Shown here one piece after another: positions 33,016-44,000 of a stretch of 64,000 bases of DNA (position 1 is the first letter of the stretch; the number at the start of each line of letters is the position of its first letter). The DNA is from Antedon mediterranea (taxonomy: Eukaryota > Echinodermata > Crinoidea > Comatulida > Antedonidae): the NCBI RefSeq assembly GCF_964355755.1, contig NC_092671.1:15230501-15294500 (forward strand), given 5' to 3'. The position numbers and the translations under genes were made by a program. The notes under the pieces were generated by a model. That model was not told the origin of the DNA, ran no database searches, and was given only the letters and a program-made list of their open reading frames with translations.

Positions 33016-36000
33016 GTAGGTTTTAAACAGATTATGAAGGTGTCGAAGAGCGTGATGTTATGACGAAGTGGTGACAGTAATAGATGACAATGAATGGGAT
33101 TTGGAGAATGAAGATGGTTATTGTTTTTTAGTCAATTTTTATCTATTTTTTGTCTAATTTTGTTGATGAAATTATGATGACGTGTGTAAAGAATGATAGG
33201 CGTAATCCTCATCATCAGAACCATTTTCATTACCTTATAAGTTGACAACGAATCGGGGATGAGGAGAATAAAGACGGTTATTGATATTTTACCATTCTTT
33301 TTTCTAATTGTGTTGTTATGGTAATTGTAATGACGAGGAGAAAGATGCGTTAGAATAATCATCTTTCACCTCGACATCACAATAATCATCTTTATTCTCC
33401 TCATATAAGATGACAACGAATGGGATGAGACGAATGAAGATGGGTTTTGTGATGATGAAAATGATTACGGATAATCGGGAATAATAGAATTATAGGAAAT
33501 AGGAAAGCAAGAGGGACAGACGACAGCGGTGTTGAAGACACGAGAAATATTGAGGATAAGAGTAGATTGTGGTGATAAATATAAGAAAGCATGAGGAGGA
33601 AAAAGCACAAAATGCAATATACATGACGATAACGTTGGTGACCATAATGCATGAGATTAAAATAGTGAAGATAATATCAATAACATCAAATATCGTCATC
33701 ATACATGATGACGATATTTGATGACTTGGGTTTTGCTAAAGCCACTATGAGTTGTTTTTACTATAGGCCCCATCTTTGCCAAGATGTTTGAGTCATTCCT
33801 TACTGATTGGGTGACTAGTGACATTCATCAACATTTAGATATTAAACAATTTGGTTGCCGTAAAGGCTCATCTACTAGCCATTATCTTGTGGACATGATT
33901 CAGTCTGTAATTAGAGATATTGAAAAAGGTGATTCTTTTGTGGATATTTGTGCCGTTGATTTTACGAAGGCCTTCGACCGAATTGACCATACGGCCATTG
34001 TTAGAAAGCTAGTCGACATCGGAGTGAGAACACCTATTATTCCCACCATCTGTAGCTTTCTGACGGATCGTAAAATAAATACTAAACTTAGTTCATCCTT
34101 TTCCCCTTATGCCAACATCACATGTGGGATTCCACAGGGTACAAAGCTTGGGCCAATTTTGTTTCTTATATTAGTCAATGATATCTCTATGGAAGGCTGC
34201 AGATGGTGGAAGTACGTTGATGATCTCACTCTTGGTGACACTGTTAAACATGGTAATGCCCCTAAACTTCAATCTTGTCTTGATGACTTTACTGAGTGGT
34301 GTGATACAAATCACATGGTCCCTAAACCCTCTAAGTGTCATATCATGAGAGTTAATTTTTTGAAAAGAAATATTCCCCCTCCTAATTATTACCTTAGCGG
34401 TACAACACTTAATGTTGTTTCGTGTATGAAGCTCCTTGGACTTATAATCCAGGATGACTTGAAATGGGATAATAATGTCAGTGACATGGTAAAAAGAGCA
34501 TCCAAAAGGTTGTATACGTTATATATCCTTAGAAGGGCCAATGTACCAGTTCATGATATGATATCCGTTTATGTTTGTTATATTCGCCCAATCTTAGAAT
34601 ACGCCTGCCCTGTGTGGCATGGAAGAATCAATAAGGCCCAAATATCGACCATTGAAAGAGTGCAAAAGAGAGTTTTACGTATTATTCTGGGTCCCGCTTT
34701 CCTTACGTATGATTCAGCTCTTGAGCTTACTGATATGACCACTCTCGCATCCAGACGAGAGACGTTGATTCAAAAATTTGGAGAAAGGCTCTTGAAATCG
34801 GAATTGTACAGAACTATTTTGATAAACCATGATAGATAAACCCCTAATTAATATACCTGTTTGCAGAACTAACCGTCTTAAGACTTCGCCTGCCCTTACC
34901 ATAAGTAGAATCCTTAATTTAAACAGTACCTGATCACGCTAAAGATGGCTATGTTATAAATATTTACATAGGCCTATGCATTTGTATATAAATTTTGTAA
35001 TCTTTTTAACATAACATAATTTTATTTTTTTAACTGATTTTTTCAAATTTTTTAATGTTTTGTATAAATTTTTGTATTTTTTTTAATGTTTCTGTTTCCA
35101 TATATTTATATATATATTTTTGTAAATCAACAATTTCAGCCTTCGGGCTGCATGTTTTTTATTGTATAAACCTGAATAAATAAAAAAAAATAAATAAATA
35201 ATAATGTTTATTTTTTGCAGAACGATATACTCGGCTTACACAAAAAATAAAAGATGTTTCTTTCTTTGTGAACCGTAAGACTTTCATACTTTCATTTTTT
35301 AACGTGTAATAGGCAAAGTATTCAATTCCGTCGGGTTTAAATCGTTTTAACATTAGTAGCCAATTGGTCAATTCGCTTGCGTTGCGACCTAATTTTTCTA
35401 ATAAACACTCGGCGGGATGCTCAAACTATACAGATATACATATGTTGCATTTTTTTTAAAGATAATTTGTTGCATTATTTGTATTTACGTAGGAATGATA
35501 ACACAAACTGCTATGATGCTGAAGAAACGATCCTAGTGTACAAAGACGACGTAAAAGCAAGAGACATGCGTTTTATGCAGGAAATTCGACCGCGTTTAAA
35601 CCAGCGAACATACCTGGAGGAACAGGCATACGGCTCTCTTGACGGAGTACATTGTAATATCAGTATTTATTATCCACACCTTACTACAATACCACAGAGC
35701 AAAACATGCGCTATAGTTGGGGCAAGCGGGCAACTAATCAATAGCGGTTGTGGTCCACAGATTGACTCTCATGATTTTGTTATTAGGGGCAATCTGGCAC
35801 CCATTGCCAACTACACAAACGATGTTGGCAATAAAGTAAACGTAACTGGGATTAACTTTAAGAAGTTGGAAACGATTTATCAGAATCTGATGAACAAAGA
35901 GGTAAAAGATCCTGACCATAAGGCTACGATAGAGAACATTCGCTATTTGAACGACAGCATACTGTGGTTTACTAAAGCAACGACGGCCCGACATGCTGCG

Positions 36001-36798
36001 GAAAAGTTAAAAGAAGTCTCTGCATTGTTAAAGAACTATTATAATTTGCCGATACACATGGCATATATAATGCGATCGGCGTCGGTTGAAAGGTAAGTAA
36101 CAACAAGTATTATTTTTATACCCAAATCAACTGTACTATTAAACGATCGTGAAATTATGTGTACCATCGCACTCACAAACGTCCATATTCCATTGCAACT
36201 ACCGAAAACTGAAAGTAAGAACTGACCCGCAAAAGAAAGAATATTGCTGATATTGTCAGAGGAGATTCAGTCGATGGAAAGAATGGATGTGACCCAATAT
36301 TTTCAAATCTAACGAACATCATTTGGCCTATTTATGTTTGCATAGTTAATCATGGTCTTACAAAAAAATAATTATTTTGCTAAAATTATTTTTTATTGCA
36401 GGCGTTACCATTTGAAGCCGGGAAAATACGCAAGTACCGGAATGAACATATTTTCTTTCGCTAGAACGTTTTGTAAAAATATAACTTTATACGGGTTTTA
36501 CCCTTTTGACGAAAACCACCATAGCACACCGATATGGCGACATTATTTTGAGAATGCGACGTTTGATTTCCAAGGCAAACAACACGATATGGTCCACGAA
36601 TTCACAAAACTAACTGCAATGCATTTACGTGGAGATGTGACAATGGTAACAGATAAATGCAGTGCTGTGAATATAACAAAACAAACCAGGCATATCCACG
36701 TTCCAAAATCGTTCAATAAAACAATTTTAGAAAGAGAACTTGAATTAACAGTTGGGAAAATAGAAATGAAATCACTGATAGAAAAATATATCAATTAG
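32783..36798 (+). CDS. alpha-2,8-sialyltransferase-type (ST8Sia family) glycosyltransferase, complete
   Basis: Golgi type II membrane enzyme expected to transfer sialic acid from CMP-sialic acid to sialylated glycans. Exons 32,783-33,015, 35,493-36,092 and 36,402-36,798 join in frame (AA|G and AG|G split codons) to 409 residues, a usual length for the family. Residues 1-20 are cytosolic, about 21-42 form the signal anchor (LFGALILGVVSLAIFCSTIH), then a basic stem. Sialylmotif L runs from about residue 148 (CAIVGASGQLINSGCGPQID, SHDFVIRGN). Sialylmotif S is STGMNIFSFARTF...LYGFYPF. Motif III is WRHYFEN, and motif VS is H-D-M-V-H-E-F with the catalytic-type His and conserved Glu. Cysteines of L and S and the C-terminal DKC fit the ST8Sia disulphides. 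NxS/T sites are present. The match is to the ST8Sia group rather than ST3/ST6; which member cannot be told. An AATAAA lies just after the stop, near 36,808. Confidence 0.9.
33083..33480. repeat. degenerate tandem repeat, unit about 160 bp, three units
   Basis: The phrase GATGACAA(C/T)GAATGGGAT...GAGAATGAAGATGG recurs at about 33,083, 33,240 and 33,409. Between occurrences are related TCATCTTTATTCTCCTC segments, partly in inverted orientation. It lies in sialyltransferase intron 1, upstream of the LINE. Confidence 0.65.
33684..33723. repeat. perfect palindrome, 19-bp arms
   Basis: CATCAAATATCGTCATCAT, two bases, then ATGATGACGATATTTGATG. The arms match without a mismatch. It sits directly against the left edge of the LINE that follows. 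Confidence 0.95.
33724..35205 (+). pseudogene. 5'-truncated non-LTR retrotransposon (LINE, family L-A)
   Basis: An intact frame of 351 codons from the ATG at 33,784 (open a little further upstream) covers the reverse-transcriptase palm and thumb. Palm motif A is VDFTKAFDRIDH, motif B GIPQGTKLGPILFLILVNDI, motif C YVDD. Then come the thumb region MKLLGLIIQDDLKWD and the RPILEYACPVWH / IERVQKRVLRIILG block typical of CR1/Jockey-group LINEs. The endonuclease half is missing. A UTR with a CAGCC-TTCG-GGCTG stem-loop and an (AATAA)n end follow. It lies in sialyltransferase intron 1 in the gene's orientation. The intact frame suggests a fairly young insertion. Confidence 0.88.
35493..36092 (+). CDS. 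sialyltransferase exon 2: stem and sialylmotif L
   Basis: 600 nt after acceptor TTGTATTTACGTAG, donor GTAAGT. It carries stem sequence, the GVHCNISIYYPHLTTIPQSK segment and all of sialylmotif L, then the variable region up to MRSASVER. Confidence 0.92.
36402..36798 (+). CDS. sialyltransferase exon 3: sialylmotifs S, III, VS and C-terminus
   Basis: Acceptor TTTTTTATTGCAG. It encodes YHLKPGKYASTGMNIFSFAR, then LYGFYPFDENHHSTPIWRHY, then HDMVHEFTKLTAMHLRGDVT, then ...TDKC, and a 35-residue tail ending EKYIN and TAG. The tail past the last conserved cysteine is longer than in many vertebrate members. Confidence 0.92.
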
Positions 36799-38434
36799 GG
36801 TATTCAAATAAAAGAAAAATGGAGTTAACGGAAATTAAACAGTAACATTTATATAGTAAATCAATTGTACCAAATGGATACAGTACCGTCTTTTTCTCTG
36901 AAATGTACGTTACGGTATAAATCAAAATTTCTGACATTTTAAGACCGATGTTTCAATGGTATTTTAATAGTTTTTGTTTCTATATACAACAAATTGAATT
37001 GAGTTTTTGCTCTGTTTTATGTTAATCTGGCCACTGAAAAGATAACTACAGTGGGTAACTTTAAATGTTCATGTATAGTGATTCTAGTACAGTATACTTT
37101 TATACATATTTTGTATGTTTTAAAATAAATTCTTTGTTGTTTAGTTTCTTTGTTTTTATAGTATTGTTTGACTAGTCATTGGAATGGGAAATAGTATAAA
37201 ACAAATAACAGTATAAAAGCATAATATTTAATGGTACTATTTATTCTATAGTTAAAGAATTCCTGTACATTTAAACAATTTATTTACAAACAATATTTCA
37301 AATAAAGCTGTGGAATAAAATTTGTTCAAGGTGTATTTGGACGAATAAAATAAAATATATTTTAGCTATCAAAAATAAAAGTAATAATACTTTTAAGACA
37401 ATTTTAACATGATTAATCTGTACACAAATATGATAGTAAATTACTCAAAATGAGATAATTATTTACAGATGGTTAATAACTTATCACTTCACAAACGTAT
37501 ACGTTATCTCTCTATGTTGAAACATGGTGATCTTAAAGGATACAAAAGTTTGTGGTTTCATCCACCATCAAATAAAAAAAGTCAACTTCCATTGCGAGAA
37601 AGTAAGTCTTCAAAATTAACCTTCATCTTTAAGAATAATTTCAGTTTTTAGAATTATTCTCACCTTGCGATGCTTTTAAATTTATTGGCTAATGGCCAGT
37701 TTGGTCTCTGACTTTTATATTTCATTACAAATCTTGTCAATAATCATCAGATAAGCTATGAACTCAACAATGACCCTTCCACCAGCAGGAATACAGTAGT
37801 TAATGTATGGCAGTTCCTTCAACACACCTACGATGTTATCAATTTATAAGTATAACATATAACAGAAGTTTTCTGAAGAAAAAGATAATGAAATACTGGG
37901 TTACACATTGAAAATATATACTACATTTGTTTTAAAGTTTTACACATTGAATTGGCTGAATTTGTTACATGAATGTATTGACCTAGTTTCTGTTTAACCT
38001 TTTGCTAAAACGTAAACGTATTGTAGTTAAAATTGGAAGTTTACCAATTTGAAATATACTGTATGCAAGTACTTGTTCAATCGCATGCACAGGAAAAATA
38101 AAATTGATTAGTGTTCTAAAAGAATTGAAAGATCTTTATTGCAAATAGAATTAAAAAAATACTTTTTTAACTATTGTGTTTGTCAAGAATAACTTAATAT
38201 ATGAATTTCATTTAAAACTATTAAATATTTTCAAACTCAGAAAAGTGATGTACAATTCGCAGGTACAATTTGTTATCTTAGTAGTACTTTAAATGGCAAT
38301 TATCATTTAAGTGTTAACAGGGTCAAAGACAATGTACAGAAGGTTATATTAAATATAGATATGTTTTAACAGACAATAGTTTTAAATTAAATTCTACTTG
38401 CAGAATCTGTCATCGAATGTTCCTTACTTTCATT
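36799..38434. other. 3' flanks of two convergent genes
   Basis: Holds the sialyltransferase 3' UTR (AATAAA near 36,808, more near 37,120) and, on the minus strand, the coiled-coil gene's 3' UTR (AATAAA signal, read as TTTATT at about 38,135). A 60-codon opening at 37,469 is not supported. Confidence 0.5.
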
Positions 38435-38646
38435 TCACATTTTTACAGAGAGTCCCTCAGGTGTCATGTTGCGTGTAGAAGATTGAGACACAGATCTCGT
38501 CGTTATTCTAGTCACATGACCTGGTGTTGACGGTCTTGGCTCTGTGATGTCATGATCACTGTAAGGTGATTGTAATACAGAGTGTCGTAGTGAAGACCCT
38601 GGTGGCGTTTGAGGCGGTGATGGATAGCTCATAGCTTTTGAATGCG
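38435..38646 (-). CDS. coiled-coil gene, last exon
   Basis: 70 codons and TGA: AHSKAMSYPSPPQTPPGSSL, then Ser/Thr/Pro/Arg-rich sequence ending MTPEGLSVKM. Low complexity with several S/T-P sites, so phosphorylation by proline-directed kinases is possible (inference). Confidence 0.85.
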
Positions 38647-40992
38647 CTGAAATATTGAACAAATTATTTATTACTAATTTTAAAATCTAGAAAATTCATT
38701 ATTAACAGAGTTATGCCTACAGTTGTATAACTCAGTCATAAACTAACATTTTGTAAAGATTCAGTCCTTATAATTATACAGCACATCGTAAAAAAAAAGG
38801 AATATTTAAGACTCCTAGAGGAAGTAAATTCAAAATCTTATGAACAGACCTAAACTACTACTGATAAGAGAAGAGCTTAGGTGACAAACAAAATAGAAAA
38901 GTGCAGTGTCCTCCATAATCTATTTTATGGTTGTAGGTCACTGGATATAGGTTGTCTTTTTACAAGGGTTATTAGTATAGTGTATGCTTTTCTCAAATTC
39001 AATAGCTTTGAAACCATGTGATGGGTTGAAATGACACTTTTCTGTTGCAGAGTAACAATATGCCTCTTGTAGAAAATTTTATCTAAATTAACTGCGTAAT
39101 TAAAGTATGAGGGTGTTGCTATAATTAATCATTATTAGCCAATAAATTGCATGAATGCTGTGGGTCTATTGCATTTCCAGTAAACTTAATAACTTTGTTT
39201 GGTTCTAGTTGATACCATACTTATTTACCAGAAAAAATAATTATTAAAAATTAAATTAAAAGTATTTAATCCATTCTCACCTTGATAAGACCCCACAGTT
39301 ATCGGCCTATCTTGCTCATCTTCACTCTCTTCGGTAATTGGCTGTTGCCGCTCATCAGATGGTACTTTAATTGGTGGAAGAGGTTGAACCGGAGACAGTC
39401 GATTATTGCTGGTTGCCGGTGGAATAATGGACCTTGATTCAGGGATGGAAACTTTCTTTTGATCGCTTGATACTGTAAGATTTTTTTTTTAAGTGTGAGA
39501 ACTGCGACAAAAATAATATGTAAAGAAGTACACAATATCGGGTAGATCAGTTAAGATTAATTGGAGCTGTAGCTTGGTGGTCAATGTGCTTGGCTTCCAA
39601 TCCTAGGGTTTAGGGTTCAATCCTGACCTAGTGCCAGGGTTGTAACTCATGACTCTTTCAACTCCACTCCCTATGCCTCAAATGAGACTTAGCTTTTAAG
39701 CACAATAAATAAAACAGTTTATCCATCCTGTAATTGGCGAGTTGCTCGCTGTTAGATACGAATAAAATAAAAAAGTGCCTTACCTCCAGTAGAATGAGGC
39801 CTACTCTGCTTCAACTCTCCTGTCTGAGACATTGCAAGCCGTGGCACACTCACATAGGACCGAACGCTACTATTAGCAGCATTGATTAAACGATCATTGC
39901 TTAAAAGTGATTTCGTAGCCGCACTAAAAACAATAGAAAAGAATAAAAAGTAAAGAATGAATAAAATATTTATTCAGATTTTATTAAAGAGATAATGAGT
40001 TTGGATTTGAATTGGTTGCTAATTGAAAAATAATTACCTAACAATGTTTTGACCAATCAACAGCCTATTAACATCCAGCTCCAACAACTTAGGTGTATGT
40101 AGTAAAGACAGACTATTAGTAACATCACCATTGTTAGCAGTAGGTCTTGGAACAGATGATGTCATGGCCCACATGGGCTGCTGTGTGTTACCCAACAAGG
40201 TCACAGTTTCTCCCTTCACCGCCACATCTTTACTGCCTACAGGTACTGCTACATCATTTGAGATTTTAGTGGCAAATTCACCTCCCTTAAAAACATAACA
40301 TAATGGCAAGTGTTACATTTATAATTGAACGTTATAATTAAATATTAAAACTCAGTCTCAAAAGAAAGAAATGTTTAGTTGATGATTTTTTATTGAGTTG
40401 ATATGTTTTATTTTATATTTCTTATTTTTATGTAACAACTAAATACAGTAGAACTCTAATAAGGGGTTTTGTAATTGGAAAATTATTTCCATTTATTTTT
40501 ATTTGCATATAGAATATACATAGAAATTATGCTTGCTCTGAGATATACAAAAACAAATCAATTTCATGGTACACACATCTTCTTATACAAATATATAGTT
40601 CAATTACGAAAGACCAAACTAAGTCAATAGAAAGAGTTCAAAAAAGAGCTCTACGAATCATTTATGGCATGAACTATGTATCCTACGAGTCTGCTCTTAA
40701 ATTGTCAGACCTTCCATCGCTAGTTAACAGAAGAGTCCAACTCTTACTGAAATTTGGTAAAGGAATAATAAAGTCCGATACATTTAGAAGCATTCTTCCA
40801 CCTGTTCGTGACATTAGCAGAACCCTGAGGTCTGCGAGTAAGCCTCTACTCAAAATCCCGTTTGGTCGTACAGAAAGATTTAGATCTTCACCAGTCCCTT
40901 TTTTAGTCCGACTCATTAATGATGAATATTGAATAGGCTGGCACTATTTTAACTTACAGGTGGACCAATTTTAATGTGGTAAATTATTATTA

Positions 40993-41025
<33 letters not shown>

Positions 41026-44000
41026 AGTTTTACCTTTTATACATAATGTATTTATATATTTTTATCAAATTTTGTAAAATACTACTTTTCAGCCTTTTGG
41101 CTGCCGTTGTATTTTGATGTCTTTTTATGAATAAATATACCTAAATGAATATATTTGTGAGCATATACGGCAAAGCAAATATTTGATTACCAATTCTCTT
41201 ACCTGTGATGGAGGTCTGGCCGACTTCATGCGGTGGAATGAAGCTGGGGTCGGAGCAGGAGCAAAGTTAAAAGGAGTGCTGTTCCGTGGTGTTATAGTTC
41301 TGTTGGAAGTCAATCTCTCGTGGCTTCTGATACTTGAAGATCTTTGGGGGTACGACGGAATCCAACCTCTATATTAAATAAATATAAGTTACAGTTACAA
41401 TATGATGTATTATAATGTGCAATAAAGTATAAACTTGTGATAAATGTGATGTGTCCATATATGGGTACAGTGATGTCATATCACTACCATATTTGGGCAC
41501 ATCACACAAGTTTGAGAGTGTAAACAGAGCTTCAAGTAAAGTATGTGCTTGAATCCAAGAAATTTGCCCAACGACATCTCTACAAGTAGTCTTACCTTCC
41601 TTTCCATGATAATATTGGTTTGATCATAAATATACCAGATTCTTCCTCTATCATACTTAATGTTTCCATCAACAGGTTTGCAAGCATTTGCCTTTCCTCT
41701 GCTAGCTTATCCATGTCATCACCCCATCGTTGAGCTCTCTTTAAATATAAAACAATGTTAATGTTACAACATTTTACTTTATAGATTAGAAACAGAGCAA
41801 AAACCTATGGAACGCAACCTCCACTACCCAAATTGTCCAAGTTTCTGAGAAATGTGATTATAGATAACCAAATAATGCTTGATTTTTAAAGCTCTGTCTA
41901 CACTATCAAACTAGTTTGACAAAAAAGTGTGATGTGCCCAAATATGGTCGTGATATGACATTATCATCATGTCAGTGGCGTATCCAGTAGGGGGGCCCGG
42001 GCCCCCCTGATTTCGTTTCCGTCGGCACATCATCGCGGCCGTCGGCAAACAAAGGTGCCGGGAAAAAAATAAACTATTTATTCTGACAATAATTGAACTG
42101 TAAACATAATTCTTTTGAGTGTTTGTTTATTTACATATCATATCATCATTGATCCCTTCAGATCAACTTTTTTCATTTTTCATTTCATTACATCTAACGA
42201 AACACGTAAAAAATGTGTAGCACGTACGTACGGCCGTACGCGGTAGATTGTTTACTCAAAAGTCTTTGACCTTACCCTAAAACCTTGTTTTTGCATGCAG
42301 TTGAGCCTCTCATGACCTGGGATTTGTATGTCTTCCTACGCTAAGAGATTATATAGTTCCACATGCCATGTGCTTTTTTGTCTAAGATATATTTATTATA
42401 AGTGACAAAAACCCGGTTTTTTTTTCTCGATATGAGGCCTTTATTATTCAAAATTTTTAAAGAAAAAGCACATATACCATAAAAAATATCCATGTAGGCC
42501 CTATTTCATTTTTGGAACAGAATATTCCGTGAGGCTCAACTACAAAACCACCATTTTGTGATATGATGTCATCGTAAGCCAATCAAAGCTGAGCTTTCTC
42601 GCGATTGGCATTGCTCACGGTTGGATGATTTAGGATTCTAGCTGATTTGATTGGTGGATGCGAATCACCCGCAGCGGAATGTTTTCTCTCGCGCGTGTAC
42701 CATGAATCTCTCTGATCGTTACTACACAAAGTTAGAGCAATGAATTTGTCCGAATTCCGTTAAGTAAACAACTTTATATATTTTATAAGCATTTAATAAC
42801 ATGTTTTATTGATATTTCCAATGGTGATATATAAAATAAATTACTAAAAAACGTAATTATATGTAATTATTTTAACCAAAAATGGCGTAGTTAATAGAAT
42901 TGTCGACTGAGGCTGCAAATTGTTTTACTTCTTTCGTGGCTAAAAACGATCATTTTCGGCGATGTTTTAGACCCTATATTTCGAAAACTACAAATCAGAT
43001 TTTCCTAATTCTTTCTTTATTGTAATATGAATACAACATACTAACAGATAATGTTGGTTTGGTTTTAATTTTGCATCATTATCCCATATAAGACAATATG
43101 ACTATGTAATCCTAGAACATATATTGATCAGAGACGTCGTGTATGTACAGATAATGACACCAATTTTGTCGGCAAATTGGCAATTCCCGGCCCCCCCAAT
43201 TTCAAAATCCTGGATACGCCACTGCATCATGTCCATATATGGGCACGTCATTTTTTGTCACATAAAGTTTGATAGTGTAGACATAGCTTAAGGCTTCCAT
43301 TTTATCTAGTACAATATTGTTTATACATAACAAAGATATAATAAGCATATTTTATTAATTTATTTATACACAGGCAATCATAAAATAAATAAGTGGGTTT
43401 ATACAATAATTTACTTTGCTTTGAAGAGCTTCCATTCTCTCTAAAAGCTTGAAAACTTCATCATCAAGTCCACCGCTATTTCGAACATTAGCTGAAAATA
43501 AACACACAAAAAATGCAAATTACAACAATAAAGTAATGGTATCTTACAATATGGTATATAATAGGGAGTTTTCGATTTGCGACGACCAACCTAGGTCAGG
43601 TCAATTGATGTGTGCTCAGTTGCTGCCATCAAACCTGTGTCAAGGTGAGGAGTGTGGAAACATGTTCCATTATCTCCACATGCGCACAATGAACTAACAT
43701 GACGTTTGATCATCGGTCATCAAAAATCAAAATCTTCCTACTGTAAGAAATTATGATAATTGTACCTTCAATAGCCTTCATGTTTGTATGATGTGTGTAC
43801 TTTTTAACAAGATTCTCCAGCCGTTGTTTTGGGATCTTTACATATTCATCCATTGTACGCACAACTTCATTGTATCTTTCAGCTGATATCTGTTTACATA
43901 CAGACAAATATCATAAATTGAAAAAATAAATACATTTTGAGCTAAATCTTTTCTTTCATTTTATGAATTAGCTGAAATGTGAAAATGTATTCTGTATGTA

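Noticed and set aside
33401-33702. Minus-strand frames of 70-83 codons
   Set aside because: They read through the 160-bp repeat region with hydrophobic low-complexity peptides and no splice signals.
35734-35994. Minus-strand 86-codon frame
   Set aside because: Antisense shadow of sialylmotif L exon 2.
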